Shown in pieces: positions 22,825-30,278 of a stretch of DNA of 30,321 nt. Position 1 is the stretch's first letter. Each line of letters starts with the position of its first letter. Under the pieces are notes generated by a model that was not told the DNA's origin, did not search any database, and saw only the letters and a program-made list of their open reading frames with translations. Source of the stretch: CAYLLT01 sp964591605 (GTDB lineage Bacteria; Planctomycetota; Phycisphaerae; UBA1845; PWPN01); contig CAZQEN010000047.1 in assembly GCA_964591605.1 (NCBI GenBank), positions 1-30,321 of the forward strand. The letters run 5' to 3'. The translations under genes and the position numbers were made by a program.

Positions 22825-24933
22825 TCACATGCCGGTGCAGTTCGGCTGGCCGGGAATATCCGGGCCGCTCATGCACTGCGCGAACACCGTCACATCGGTG
22901 GTGTTGACGCTACCGTCATGATTGAGGTCGGCATCGCTGCACCCCGTCAGAATCGTCCCGCCCGTCCCGGACTGGCAAAGTTGCAGATGTGCGTAATCGG
23001 TCTGATCCACGTCCGTGTCGAAATCGAAATCACCGGGGACCGGCAGCGGGCACCCATGCGCGTCGACCGGGGAACCGGCCGGCGTGCTCCAGCAATCGTC
23101 GCAGACGTTGCCTACGTGATCGCCGTCCTGATCGGCCTGGTCGGGATTGTGCAGCAGGGGGCAGTTGTCGCTGGCGTCCGCGTAGCCGTCATTGTCATCG
23201 TCGCCGTCGCACACATCGCCGATGCCGTCGCGATCAATGTCGGCCTGGTCGTGGTTTGAAGTGTTCGGGCAGTTGTCGAACGCGTTCACCACCCCGTCGG
23301 CATCCGCATCCTGACCGGACGGCAACCGCAGGTTCCGCTCCGGCCGCGTGAACGAGTGACACCAGACACAGTCGTATTTCTTGTCATTGACATGTTTGTT
23401 ATGAACGTTGGTGAAGCTCATGCTCGGTTCCTGGCCGTGGCACTGAACACAGATCTGCGTGGTCGGCCCCTTGAGGGCATACCCGAGCTGGGCCAGGTTC
23501 ATCCGGACCGGGCCGCCACTCAGCGAGGCGTGACATTTGCCGCAGGCGAGGGCATTGTCGGCCGGCTCGACGCCGTGATTGATGGTCTGATATGTGTGCA
23601 CGCGCACTGTCGTCCAACTGCCGGAGAGGCCGACGGCCGCCATGCCGTCGGCGACCGCCCGGTTAAAATCGCCGGTGACGAAGAACTTGAACGTCGAGTG
23701 GGGGATGAGCTGGCCGGTCGCATCGTGCCGGGCGGAGCGCGACCAGTGCTCCTTCATCGGGTACAGCCTGGCCCAGTGATCGGCGGGCGAGCCGTAGGGC
23801 AGGCCCATCTCGTATACGTCCGCAGCCGCGTTGTAGACGGCTGCCTGTCCGATCGCATACACCTGGCTGGTGCCGTTGAAGAACTTGTAGGAGGGTACGA
23901 GATTCTGCCCGCGCGGCTCCTCGGCCTTGTATCCGCCCTGGCCGCTGAACAGCCCCGCATTCCAGACCGGGACCAGCCAGTTCCGCTCCACCTCCGTGGA
24001 GATATCCTTGGCATACAGGGGAATGTGGCAGGCCTGGCAGGCGACGTGCGCGGCGTGGTTGTCGCGGCTGACATCGTCGTGCGGGCGGCTGGAATGGCAC
24101 CGCGTGCAGTCGAGCCGCTCAGGGTGGTCGTTCGAGGGCAGGTCCAGGCCGCGGCCGATCACGCGATGATGATCGAACGCGTGGCAGGCCTGGCAGGTGA
24201 AGTTCTGACCCTGGCTCGACAGATGAATGTCTGAATTGAGCGGCGGGTTCGCAGATACGGATGAGAGATCGCCGCGTTTGCCGCCGTCGGTGCCGGCCGC
24301 TCCGGCATGACAGCGCAGACACGCTGCCCGTGTGGGCAGGTGCGCGCCCTGTGCGGCCTGGACGGCCGTTATGCCCATCCCCGCCTCGTCCGGCATATAC
24401 GCGAAGTTCCCGCCCGCATCCTCCACCGGGAAATTCCACGTGTGCGCGACGCCCTGATAGTCGGTGTAGGTCTGCTGCTGAAACGGGCCGGCGTACTTGC
24501 GCTTGTAGGCCTGCTGATGGCACATCAGACAGTCGACGTTTGCGAGCTGCTGTTGCGTCATGACCGGCGATGGAGTACCTCCGTTGCCCGCGTGACAGCT
24601 TGCGCACGTGAAGCGGGGCGAAGTGGTGGGGGAGCCACAGTAGGTGTTGAAGGCGAGCTCCCCTTTGCCGGCATTGCCCGCGATATTGGGCACGTCCGGG
24701 GTGGGAGCCGTCCATTGATAGTGCAGACTGTTGAAGGCGCCGCGGGCCGGGCCGGCGTGGCAGGCCACGCACGTCGCCGGGCCGTTGTAGGCGGTGATCG
24801 TCGCGTGAGCAGCAGCCGCCTCGGGCGAGGGCACGTTCGAGTTGATCGTACCGCCGCGGAGCCCGGTTGCGGCCAGCAGCAGAGTGACGGTTGCGACAAG
24901 CGTTCGGCCGGCCGGAAGGGTCCGAGTCAGCAT
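22825..24933 (-). CDS. Ten-haem c-type cytochrome (octahaem tetrathionate reductase-like) with thrombospondin type 3 and dockerin-like tails
   Basis: A 702-residue exported multihaem cytochrome. Signal peptide at 1-28 (LVATVTLLLAATGLRGG). Ten CxxCH sites have their first Cys at residues 55, 110, 135, 205, 247, 276, 299, 464, 495 and 522. The order GPATCVACH, TCASCHAGNGG, NVDCLMCH, GKRGDLSS, GQNFTCQACH and ACQACHIPLYAK follows the octahaem tetrathionate reductase (OTR) family pattern, which normally has eight haems. The reaction is not proven; tetrathionate, nitrite or hydroxylamine reduction, or plain electron transfer, are possible. Residues 541-614 are calcium-binding thrombospondin type 3 repeats (DADADGVVNAFDNCPN, DIDRDGIGDVCD). 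About 633-690 is a dockerin-like pair (GDFDFDTDVDQTDYAHLQLC; DLNHDGSVNTTDV). The frame extends to 25068; ATG 24933 is chosen for its GGAG eight bases upstream and the signal peptide. It is coupled to the phosphoesterase gene. Confidence 0.9.
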   Translation of the reverse strand: MLTRTLPAGRTLVATVTLLLAATGLRGGTINSNVPSPEAAAAHATITAYNGPATCVACHAGPARGAFNSLHYQWTAPTPDVPNIAGNAGKGELAFNTYCGSPTTSPRFTCASCHAGNGGTPSPVMTQQQLANVDCLMCHQQAYKRKYAGPFQQQTYTDYQGVAHTWNFPVEDAGGNFAYMPDEAGMGITAVQAAQGAHLPTRAACLRCHAGAAGTDGGKRGDLSSVSANPPLNSDIHLSSQGQNFTCQACHAFDHHRVIGRGLDLPSNDHPERLDCTRCHSSRPHDDVSRDNHAAHVACQACHIPLYAKDISTEVERNWLVPVWNAGLFSGQGGYKAEEPRGQNLVPSYKFFNGTSQVYAIGQAAVYNAAADVYEMGLPYGSPADHWARLYPMKEHWSRSARHDATGQLIPHSTFKFFVTGDFNRAVADGMAAVGLSGSWTTVRVHTYQTINHGVEPADNALACGKCHASLSGGPVRMNLAQLGYALKGPTTQICVQCHGQEPSMSFTNVHNKHVNDKKYDCVWCHSFTRPERNLRLPSGQDADADGVVNAFDNCPNTSNHDQADIDRDGIGDVCDGDDDNDGYADASDNCPLLHNPDQADQDGDHVGNVCDDCWSTPAGSPVDAHGCPLPVPGDFDFDTDVDQTDYAHLQLCQSGTGGTILTGCSDADLNHDGSVNTTDVTVFAQCMSGPDIPGQPNCTGM

Positions 24934-25464
24934 GTGGGGTCTCCGCTTCGAACTGGCGGGTGGCAGCGGTGGCGACGCACCGGGAGGTGGTCCGTTGCGC
25001 GCCGCGCTGCGGGGACGCTGGCAACCTGGGTGCCACTGTCCTGTCGGGACGTGAAACGCGACGGGCATCTGCCGGACGCATCATCCGGGCCTCGAATTGT
25101 GACGCCCCCCTGTTCCGCCAGCGGGAATCCGCGCAGGGCTCTGCGCGGCATGACACAGTGGAGTGCAGAGTGTCGGTGATCGGCGTGCAATTCTTGCACT
25201 TTGTCGCGGGTGGGCATGATCCCGCTGTTAAGCTGTCTGTGCGATACACGCTGCGAATCTGTCTGTTGCCCGCCCGGGGCGGTCGCCGTCCGCGGGGGAG
25301 CGATGATGTGTTGACTCTCTTAAACTCCATGTAGCATTTTCATATTCACTATCCTGGGCGGCCGACGGTCTGCCACGCGCCCCCGCACCCCGGTCTGCCG
25401 GCGCCTGCCGGTTGCTCTTCGTCCCGGACTGAGCGACGATGTGCGTTTCGAGACGAGGTGCACC
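24934..25464. other. Divergent intergenic region between the cytochrome and sialidase-like genes
   Basis: A 531-base region without a supportable gene; its open frames lack motifs and continue coding-strand shadows. It contains a palindrome at 25185-25199 and an AT-rich stretch at 25311-25352, where TTAAAC (25320-25325) and TATTCA (25343-25348) are 17 bases apart. That pair is a plausible but weak plus-strand promoter for the sialidase-like gene. Confidence 0.5.
25185..25199. promoter_or_regulatory. Perfect palindrome, operator-like
   Basis: GTGCAA (25185-25190) and TTGCAC (25194-25199) flank a 3-base centre. It lies in the divergent region about 250 bases upstream of the cytochrome gene. 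The size and symmetry fit a dimeric regulator site; no regulator is identified. Confidence 0.35.
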
Positions 25465-26640
25465 ATGCGGCGCAATCACGATGGACGGACGACCCGGCGA
25501 AGCATTTTACAGACGGCAGCGGCGGGGGGCATGCTGCTGGCCGGCGGCCGGACAGCATTCGCTGCCCCCGCGGCCAGGGTGCTCGACACGCGCGTGATCA
25601 GCCCGCAGCCGCAGTATTATTGCGGGTGGCCGACGGTCGCGCGGCGGCGCGGCGGGCAGCTTGTGCTGGTCTGGTCGGGCGGGCGCGAGGAGCACGTGTG
25701 CCCGTTCGGCCGCGTGGACTACATGACCTCGGATGACGACGGGCAAACGTGGACGTGGCCGCGGACGCTGCTGGACAGCGCGATCGACGATCGCGACGCG
25801 GGCGTGCTCGAGACGGCCAAAGGCACGATTCTGGTGACGACGTTTACGTCGCTCGCCTACGAGCCCGCGCTGGCGAAGGCCGAGAAGAGCGGCGGTGACA
25901 AGGCATGGCCGGCCGAGCGGCTGGCCGCGTGGCGGGCGGCGCACAACCGCCTTCCGCCCGACGAGCGCAAGGCCGACCTGGGCGAGTGGATGCTGCGATC
26001 GACCGACGGCGGACGCACCTGGTCGCCGCGATATCCCACGATCGTCAACAGCCCGCACGGGCCGATCCAGCTCTCGGATGGCCGACTGCTGTATGCGGGC
26101 AAACAGCTCTGGACCAGCGAGAAACGCGTCGGCGTCTGCGAATCGGGCGATGACGGGCAGACGTGGAAGTGGCTGTCCGAGATTCCGGCCCGCAGGGGCG
26201 ACAACGCGTCGATCTACCACGAACTGCACGCCGTTGAGGCGGCCGGCGGGCGGATCATCGTCCACATCCGCAACCACAACAGGACCAGCGACCGCGAGAC
26301 GCTGCAGACCGAGTCGACCGATGGTGGCAAAACCTGGTCGGAGCCGCACGCCATCGGCGTCTGGGGCCTGCCGTCACACCTGCTGCGACTGCGCAGCGGC
26401 CACCTGATCATGACGTACGGATACCGCCGGCCGCCCTTCGGCAACCAGGCCCGGCTCAGCACCGACCACGGCAAAACCTGGTCCGAGCCGTTGACGATTT
26501 CCTCCGACGGCGCCGGCGGCGACCTGGGCTACCCCAGCACGGTCGAGCTCGCCGACGGCTCGCTGCTCACCGTCTGGTACGAGCAGATGAAGGCCTCCCC
26601 CCGCGCCGTCCTGCGCCAGGCCCGCTGGGAGCTGCGGTAG
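25465..26640 (+). CDS. Tat-exported sialidase-like six-bladed beta-propeller (BNR/Asp-box) protein
   Basis: A 391-residue sialidase-superfamily protein. A twin-arginine signal (TTRRSILQTAAAGGMLLAGG) directs Tat export. Five Asp-boxes begin at about residues 89, 179, 227, 284 and 332 (SDDDGQTW, STDGGRTW, SGDDGQTW, STDGGKTW, STDHGKTW), as in six-bladed sialidase propellers. Planctomycete members of this group are often called exo-alpha-sialidases, but substrate specificity is uncertain. I did not identify the FRIP arginine motif that marks true sialidases, so it may be a related glycan-binding or other hydrolase. ATG 25465 is chosen over the GTG at 25441 because GAGG lies six bases upstream. 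It is followed by a repeat-filled gap and a convergent fucosidase. Confidence 0.87.
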   Translation: MRRNHDGRTTRRSILQTAAAGGMLLAGGRTAFAAPAARVLDTRVISPQPQYYCGWPTVARRRGGQLVLVWSGGREEHVCPFGRVDYMTSDDDGQTWTWPRTLLDSAIDDRDAGVLETAKGTILVTTFTSLAYEPALAKAEKSGGDKAWPAERLAAWRAAHNRLPPDERKADLGEWMLRSTDGGRTWSPRYPTIVNSPHGPIQLSDGRLLYAGKQLWTSEKRVGVCESGDDGQTWKWLSEIPARRGDNASIYHELHAVEAAGGRIIVHIRNHNRTSDRETLQTESTDGGKTWSEPHAIGVWGLPSHLLRLRSGHLIMTYGYRRPPFGNQARLSTDHGKTWSEPLTISSDGAGGDLGYPSTVELADGSLLTVWYEQMKASPRAVLRQARWELR

Positions 26641-26652
26641 GTCCCGCCTGTG

Positions 26653-26699
26653 GTAGGTCCCGCCTGCCGGGCGGGACCTCGGGGTGGGTGAATCACTCA
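26653..26699 (+). repeat. GTAG-headed REP-like hairpin, copy 1
   Basis: GTAG at 26653-26656 is followed directly by an 8-base stem (GTCCCGCC, 26657-26664, pairing with GGCGGGAC, 26670-26677) and loop TGCCG. The following bases up to 26699 also match the second copy at 28402-28446 (opposite strand), including TCACTCA-like ends. Confidence 0.7.
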
Positions 26700-26823
26700 T
26701 CGCATTGAGTTCGTCGCCGGGGACAGGGCCTCTGGCCGTGGGACCCAGAGCGCTTCGGAGCGATCCGCCGGGCACTCGACGCGCCCGGGTGATTCTGGTG
26801 CAGCCGCGGAGCGGCGTCAGACG

Positions 26824-26847
26824 GTAGCCCACGGCGTCAGCCGTGGG
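26824..26847 (+). repeat. GTAG-headed REP-like hairpin, second family, forward copy
   Basis: GTAG (26824-26827) is followed directly by CCCACGGC (26828-26835), loop GTCA and GCCGTGGG (26840-26847). The inverted copy is at 26946-26969. Confidence 0.7.
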
Positions 26848-26945
26848 AATGGTCAGCCATGGGAGATTCAGCCCGGAAGGGGCGAAAGAACGCCCCCCGG
26901 TCTCCTATCGCCCCGTCCGGGGCTCTGGCTCCCGCTATCGTGTGT

Positions 26946-26969
26946 CCCAGGGCTGACGCCCTGGGCTAC
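26946..26969 (-). repeat. GTAG-headed REP-like hairpin, second family, inverted copy
   Basis: On the minus strand GTAG (plus 26966-26969) precedes an 8-base stem CCCAGGGC, loop GTCA and GCCCTGGG. Compared with the copy at 26824-26847 the stem differs by one base pair that is changed on both sides, so pairing is kept. Confidence 0.7.
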
Positions 26970-27106
26970 CACCTTATGCCCCTTCCGGGGCTACGGAGCC
27001 GCCTCTGCCGGCGCCGGGAGCTGCCCCTGCCGGGACTCCGCGCGCATCTGGCCCGCAGCAGGTCCTTCGTGATGTGCTCAGCCCGGTCGGTCGGGCCGTC
27101 GTGAAT

Positions 27107-27125
27107 CCACGGCCTGTGGCCGTGG
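27107..27125. repeat. Short perfect hairpin upstream of the fucosidase stop
   Basis: CCACGGCC (27107-27114), a 3-base loop and GGCCGTGG (27118-27125). It lies a few bases beyond the fucosidase stop and may act as its transcript end. Confidence 0.5.
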
Positions 27126-27129
27126 TGGA

Positions 27130-28272
27130 TTATTTCTCCACTTCATTTCGCAGTTTCACAAGCGCCTTCGCGTACTCCTCACGGATCACGCCGTGCGTGT
27201 CGGGCGGGACGTTGAGGAGCAGGTTGATGCCGCGCTGGCGGCAGGTGGTGGCGAATTCGAGCAGCTTCTCAGGCGGGCGCGGGGGGTCGTTTTCGATGAA
27301 AAACCAGCTCGCGCACACGCTCTCGCACATCTCGCCGGGCAGGTAGTACTCCTTGCCTTCGATCGTCCGCCAGGGGTTGTAGCGGGGCGGCGGGGGGAAG
27401 CGGGCTTCGAGGCCGTTCACGTCGGCCGGCCAGGCGTAATTGACGCGGTAGGGCTCACCGTTGTTCAGCCCGCTGTTGGTGACGACGACGGTCTTCGGCT
27501 GTAAGCCCGCGATGTGCTGGTAGAGGAACGTGCGATAGCCGCGGCCCAGCACGCCGGGGATGTCGATCCACACCTCGGCGATCGTGCCGTACTGCGTGAG
27601 CAGCTCAGTCATCTGCGCGGTGACGAAGTCCTGGTAGAGCGAGGTCGTGTACGAGCAGAGCGCGCCGGGCTTGTCGGGGTGCTCGAGTTCGCCGTCGGCG
27701 CGGATGTTGGTGTAGTCCATCTCCTTGATGAACGTGCCCGTCCGCGGCGGATCGGGCGTGCGGCTGCCGAACTGGTGGGCGTTGTCCCACGAGCAGTAAT
27801 ACAGCCCCGGCCGCACGCCGCGCTTCTCGCACGCCTTCACGAACGCCTCCACCACGTCGGTGCGATTGCCACTGTGCTCGACCGTGTATCGCGTGAGTTT
27901 GCTGGGCCAGAGGCAGTGCCCGGCCGCGTGCTTGGCGGTGAGCACGGCGTATTTCATTCCTGCGTCGCGGGCGAGCGAGACCCACGCATCGACGTCGAGC
28001 CGGTCGGGCGCGTACGTCCTTGCCGGCTCCTGATGCGTCGGCCGGTCGGTGCCCAGGTACGTGCTCATGCCGAAATGGATGAACATGCCGTACTTCATCG
28101 CTTCCCACGCGTGCAGCGCGTCGAGGCTCAGCCGCTGGTTCCCTCGCCGCGCAGTTCCGGCTTCTGCGGCTGCGGCAGCACCACCGCGGTCGGAGCTCAA
28201 CCAGGTAGAGGCCATGCCGCCTGCGGCGGCCAGGAGGCTTCTTCGTGACAGATGAGGTCTGGTGTGGTCCAT
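27130..28272 (-). CDS. Tat-exported alpha-L-fucosidase, GH29
   Basis: A 380-residue GH29-type fucosidase. The Tat signal is SRRSLLAAAGGMASTWL (residues 9-25). The TIM barrel has HAWEAMKYGMFIHFGMSTYL, YAVLTAKHAAGHCLWPSKL, RPGLYYCSWDN and EVWIDIPG; Asp237 is the likely nucleophile by position. GH29 enzymes usually read KHHDGF at the substrate-binding site; here it is KHAAGH, so one conserved histidine and an aspartate are replaced, and activity or specificity may differ. The frame extends to 28410, but the ATG at 28272 follows GGAAAGGA and starts the signal. It would act on fucosylated glycans in the periplasm, alongside the neighbouring sulfatase and sialidase-like protein. It is short for GH29 because no C-terminal beta-sandwich is present. 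Confidence 0.88.
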   Translation of the reverse strand: MDHTRPHLSRRSLLAAAGGMASTWLSSDRGGAAAAAEAGTARRGNQRLSLDALHAWEAMKYGMFIHFGMSTYLGTDRPTHQEPARTYAPDRLDVDAWVSLARDAGMKYAVLTAKHAAGHCLWPSKLTRYTVEHSGNRTDVVEAFVKACEKRGVRPGLYYCSWDNAHQFGSRTPDPPRTGTFIKEMDYTNIRADGELEHPDKPGALCSYTTSLYQDFVTAQMTELLTQYGTIAEVWIDIPGVLGRGYRTFLYQHIAGLQPKTVVVTNSGLNNGEPYRVNYAWPADVNGLEARFPPPPRYNPWRTIEGKEYYLPGEMCESVCASWFFIENDPPRPPEKLLEFATTCRQRGINLLLNVPPDTHGVIREEYAKALVKLRNEVEK

Positions 28273-28335
28273 GGTTTCCTTTCCAATCGCATTCTCAGAG
28301 ATTGCGGGTCTGGCAATGTGCCCGCATGCCGTTCC

Positions 28336-28446
28336 GTAGGTTCTGCCTGCTTGCGACGGCGAATCCCTCCTTCGGCGGACCGGGCAGGACCTGCGAAGGG
28401 GTGAGTGCATCGCCCATCCAGGTCCCGTCCGGCAGACGGGACCTAC
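28336..28446. repeat. Composite REP-like element with inverted GTAG ends
   Basis: The element starts with GTAG (28336-28339) and ends with CTAC (28443-28446). The left arm AGGTTCTGCC (28338-28347) pairs with GGCAGGACCT (28383-28392) with one mismatch. The right part is a perfect 10-base-arm hairpin (28420-28429 with 28435-28444, loop CGGCA). The right part is the second copy of the element at 26653-26699, on the opposite strand. Confidence 0.7.
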
Positions 28447-28535
28447 TCAGGCGGATCCCGTCAGAACTGCCACACCCAGCGGGCGGCCGTCTGTACCTGA
28501 CGAAGCGGGCACGATCACAGGCCGCCTGACAGAAT

Positions 28536-30116
28536 CTACGGCTTTCCCTGACCGTGGATCATCCCCGCCGCCTCGAACTGGCCCGACAGGTTCTCCCAGT
28601 CGCCGAACATCTTGGCGATGTCGTCGGCGATCGGGTCACGCGACCAGGCGGCCGCGCGTTTGATCCGCTCCCGGAGCCGCGCCACGGTCTCCCGATACGC
28701 CGGATCGGCGATCCGGTTCGACAGCTCCCCGGGATCGGTGTTGAGGTCGTAGAACTCGTCGAAGTCGCCCGCGTTGAAGATGTACTTGTAGCCGTCGCGC
28801 GTCACCAGCGCCCGCTGCGAGTAGAGGTAGCGGATGCCGTGAAACTCGAGGTAAATCGCATCGCGCGGCGCCGGCAGCGGTCTGCCCTCGAGCACTGCCA
28901 GAAAAGACCGGCCGTCCAGCGTTGGATCCGCCTGTCCGAGCGCGTCGAGGATCGTGGGGAAGATGTCCATGTTGTAGACCAGCTCGTCGCAGACCGAGCC
29001 GCCCTTTGTCCGCGCCGGCCAGCGGACGATCATCGGGATGCGAAATGCCTCCTGATACATGAAGCCTTTGTCGAACAGCCCGTGGCTTCCGATCATGTCG
29101 CCGTGGTCGGCCTCGATCACGACGATGGTGTTGTCGGCAAGGCCAGTGCTTTCGAGGCTGTCCAGCAGGCGGCCCACCTGGGCATCGAACATGCTCATGT
29201 AGTCGTAGTACAGGCCCACCAGCTCGCGCCAGGCCGGCCAGTCTTTCGGTAGCGTGCGGTAGAACTCCTTGCGGAATCGGGCGACGCTGGCCGGCTTGCC
29301 CCTGAGGTCATCGCTCAGGTTGACCCACGGCCGGATCGCCTCGCGGTCGTGCCGCCCGAGGAACTCCCGGGAAGGCAGGTAGGGCGGATGCGGGCCCCAG
29401 AACTGGCAGTTGATGAAGAAGGGGCGGCCCTCGCCGGCACCCTGCTTCATCAGCTCGATGGTGCGCTCGGCGACGAAGTAAGCCGGCGTGCTCTCCACCG
29501 GCCCGTCCCACTCGCCACCGAGCAGCGTCTTGTTGTTCGGGTTGCCGAAAATCGGACTTCTGACCGACCCGAAACTCAGTCCCCGGTCCTTCAGGTAGCG
29601 CAGAAACTCGGGATGCTTCTCAATTCCGCCGTAACCCGCCGGACCCAGGCCCGCGAAACCGTAATCCTGGGCGCTTTTCCGAGTCCCGACGTGCCACTTG
29701 CCGACCAGCCCGCAGCGATAACCGAGCTTTTCAAGCCGGCGATGCAGCAGCATCCCCGGGTCGGGCAGCTCCGCGGCCAGGCTGTGGTAGAGGTCGCAGT
29801 TGGTGCCCATCCCGTGCTTGAACGCGTATCGGCCGGTCAGCATCGACGCCCGCGCCGGGGTGCACAGGCAGCACGTCGTATACGCATTCGTGAACCGCAC
29901 GCCCTGCCGTGCCAGCCGGTCGAGGTGGGGCGTCTGGCAGACCGGATTCCCGCTCGATCCCAGCGCGTCGTGGCGGAGCTGATCGAAACCGATCCACAGC
30001 ACATTGGGCCGTTGAACCGCAGCGTCATCCCCGGCGAAAGTAGGAGGAGTCGCCGAGAGGACAGCCAGCACAACCGCTCCCAGGACACTTCGTTGCGCTT
30101 GTGACTGTCTTCGCAT
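28536..30116 (-). CDS. Type I sulfatase, exported
   Basis: A 526-residue arylsulfatase-superfamily enzyme. A signal peptide (SVLGAVVLAVLSATPPTFAG) is followed by RPNVLWIGFDQLRHDALG, with a metal aspartate at 45. The formylglycine signature is CTPARASMLTGRY (Cys85, Pro87, Arg89), so a formylglycine-generating enzyme must modify it. Further landmarks are CQFWGPHPPYLP, the metal-site motif EADHGDMIGSHGLFDKG and a C-terminal YKYIFNAGDFDEFYDLNTDP. It removes sulfate from a glycan or small ester; the substrate cannot be told. The frame continues to 30299. ATG 30116 has GGAG nine bases upstream; ATG 30125 is an alternative. The FGE-like domain of the kinase at 735-3338 lacks one active-site cysteine, so the maturing enzyme probably lies elsewhere. 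Confidence 0.95.
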   Translation of the reverse strand: MRRQSQAQRSVLGAVVLAVLSATPPTFAGDDAAVQRPNVLWIGFDQLRHDALGSSGNPVCQTPHLDRLARQGVRFTNAYTTCCLCTPARASMLTGRYAFKHGMGTNCDLYHSLAAELPDPGMLLHRRLEKLGYRCGLVGKWHVGTRKSAQDYGFAGLGPAGYGGIEKHPEFLRYLKDRGLSFGSVRSPIFGNPNNKTLLGGEWDGPVESTPAYFVAERTIELMKQGAGEGRPFFINCQFWGPHPPYLPSREFLGRHDREAIRPWVNLSDDLRGKPASVARFRKEFYRTLPKDWPAWRELVGLYYDYMSMFDAQVGRLLDSLESTGLADNTIVVIEADHGDMIGSHGLFDKGFMYQEAFRIPMIVRWPARTKGGSVCDELVYNMDIFPTILDALGQADPTLDGRSFLAVLEGRPLPAPRDAIYLEFHGIRYLYSQRALVTRDGYKYIFNAGDFDEFYDLNTDPGELSNRIADPAYRETVARLRERIKRAAAWSRDPIADDIAKMFGDWENLSGQFEAAGMIHGQGKP

Positions 30117-30258
30117 CCAGGCCATCTCCGCACGGAAACATCGAACCTCGCGTATCGTACCCTCGTGGGCGCAGGGGATCGATACGGCTCCCCCATCCGG
30201 ACCGCTCAGTCGCACCGGGGTGCATCCGAAATACAGGGGCGTGTCTCCCGGGTGGCAT

Positions 30259-30278
30259 GGGCAGCGTACTCGCTGCCC
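30259..30278. repeat. Perfect hairpin near the window end
   Basis: GGGCAGCG (30259-30266), loop TACT and CGCTGCCC (30271-30278). Same size plan (8-base arms, 4-base loop) as the hairpin at 26828-26847, but no GTAG head. It lies about 145 bases upstream of the sulfatase start. Confidence 0.55.

Larger units (their letters stand above)
26641..27129. other. Repeat-dense gap between convergent sialidase-like and fucosidase genes
   Basis: A 489-base region with no gene. It is a mosaic of short palindromes: 26653-26699, 26803-26815, 26824-26847, 26871-26883, 26910-26923, 26945-26970, 26978-26991 and 27107-27125. Several are near-identical copies in inverted orientation. They could also serve as terminators for the two flanking genes, though T-runs are absent. 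Confidence 0.7.

Noticed and set aside
24307..25179. 290-residue open frame antisense to the cytochrome signal region
   Set aside because: No signal or domain, and it overlaps the haem-binding coding region.
26641..27129. CRISPR array in the repeat-dense gap
   Set aside because: The repeats are short hairpins in both orientations with irregular spacing, not direct repeats with equal spacers.
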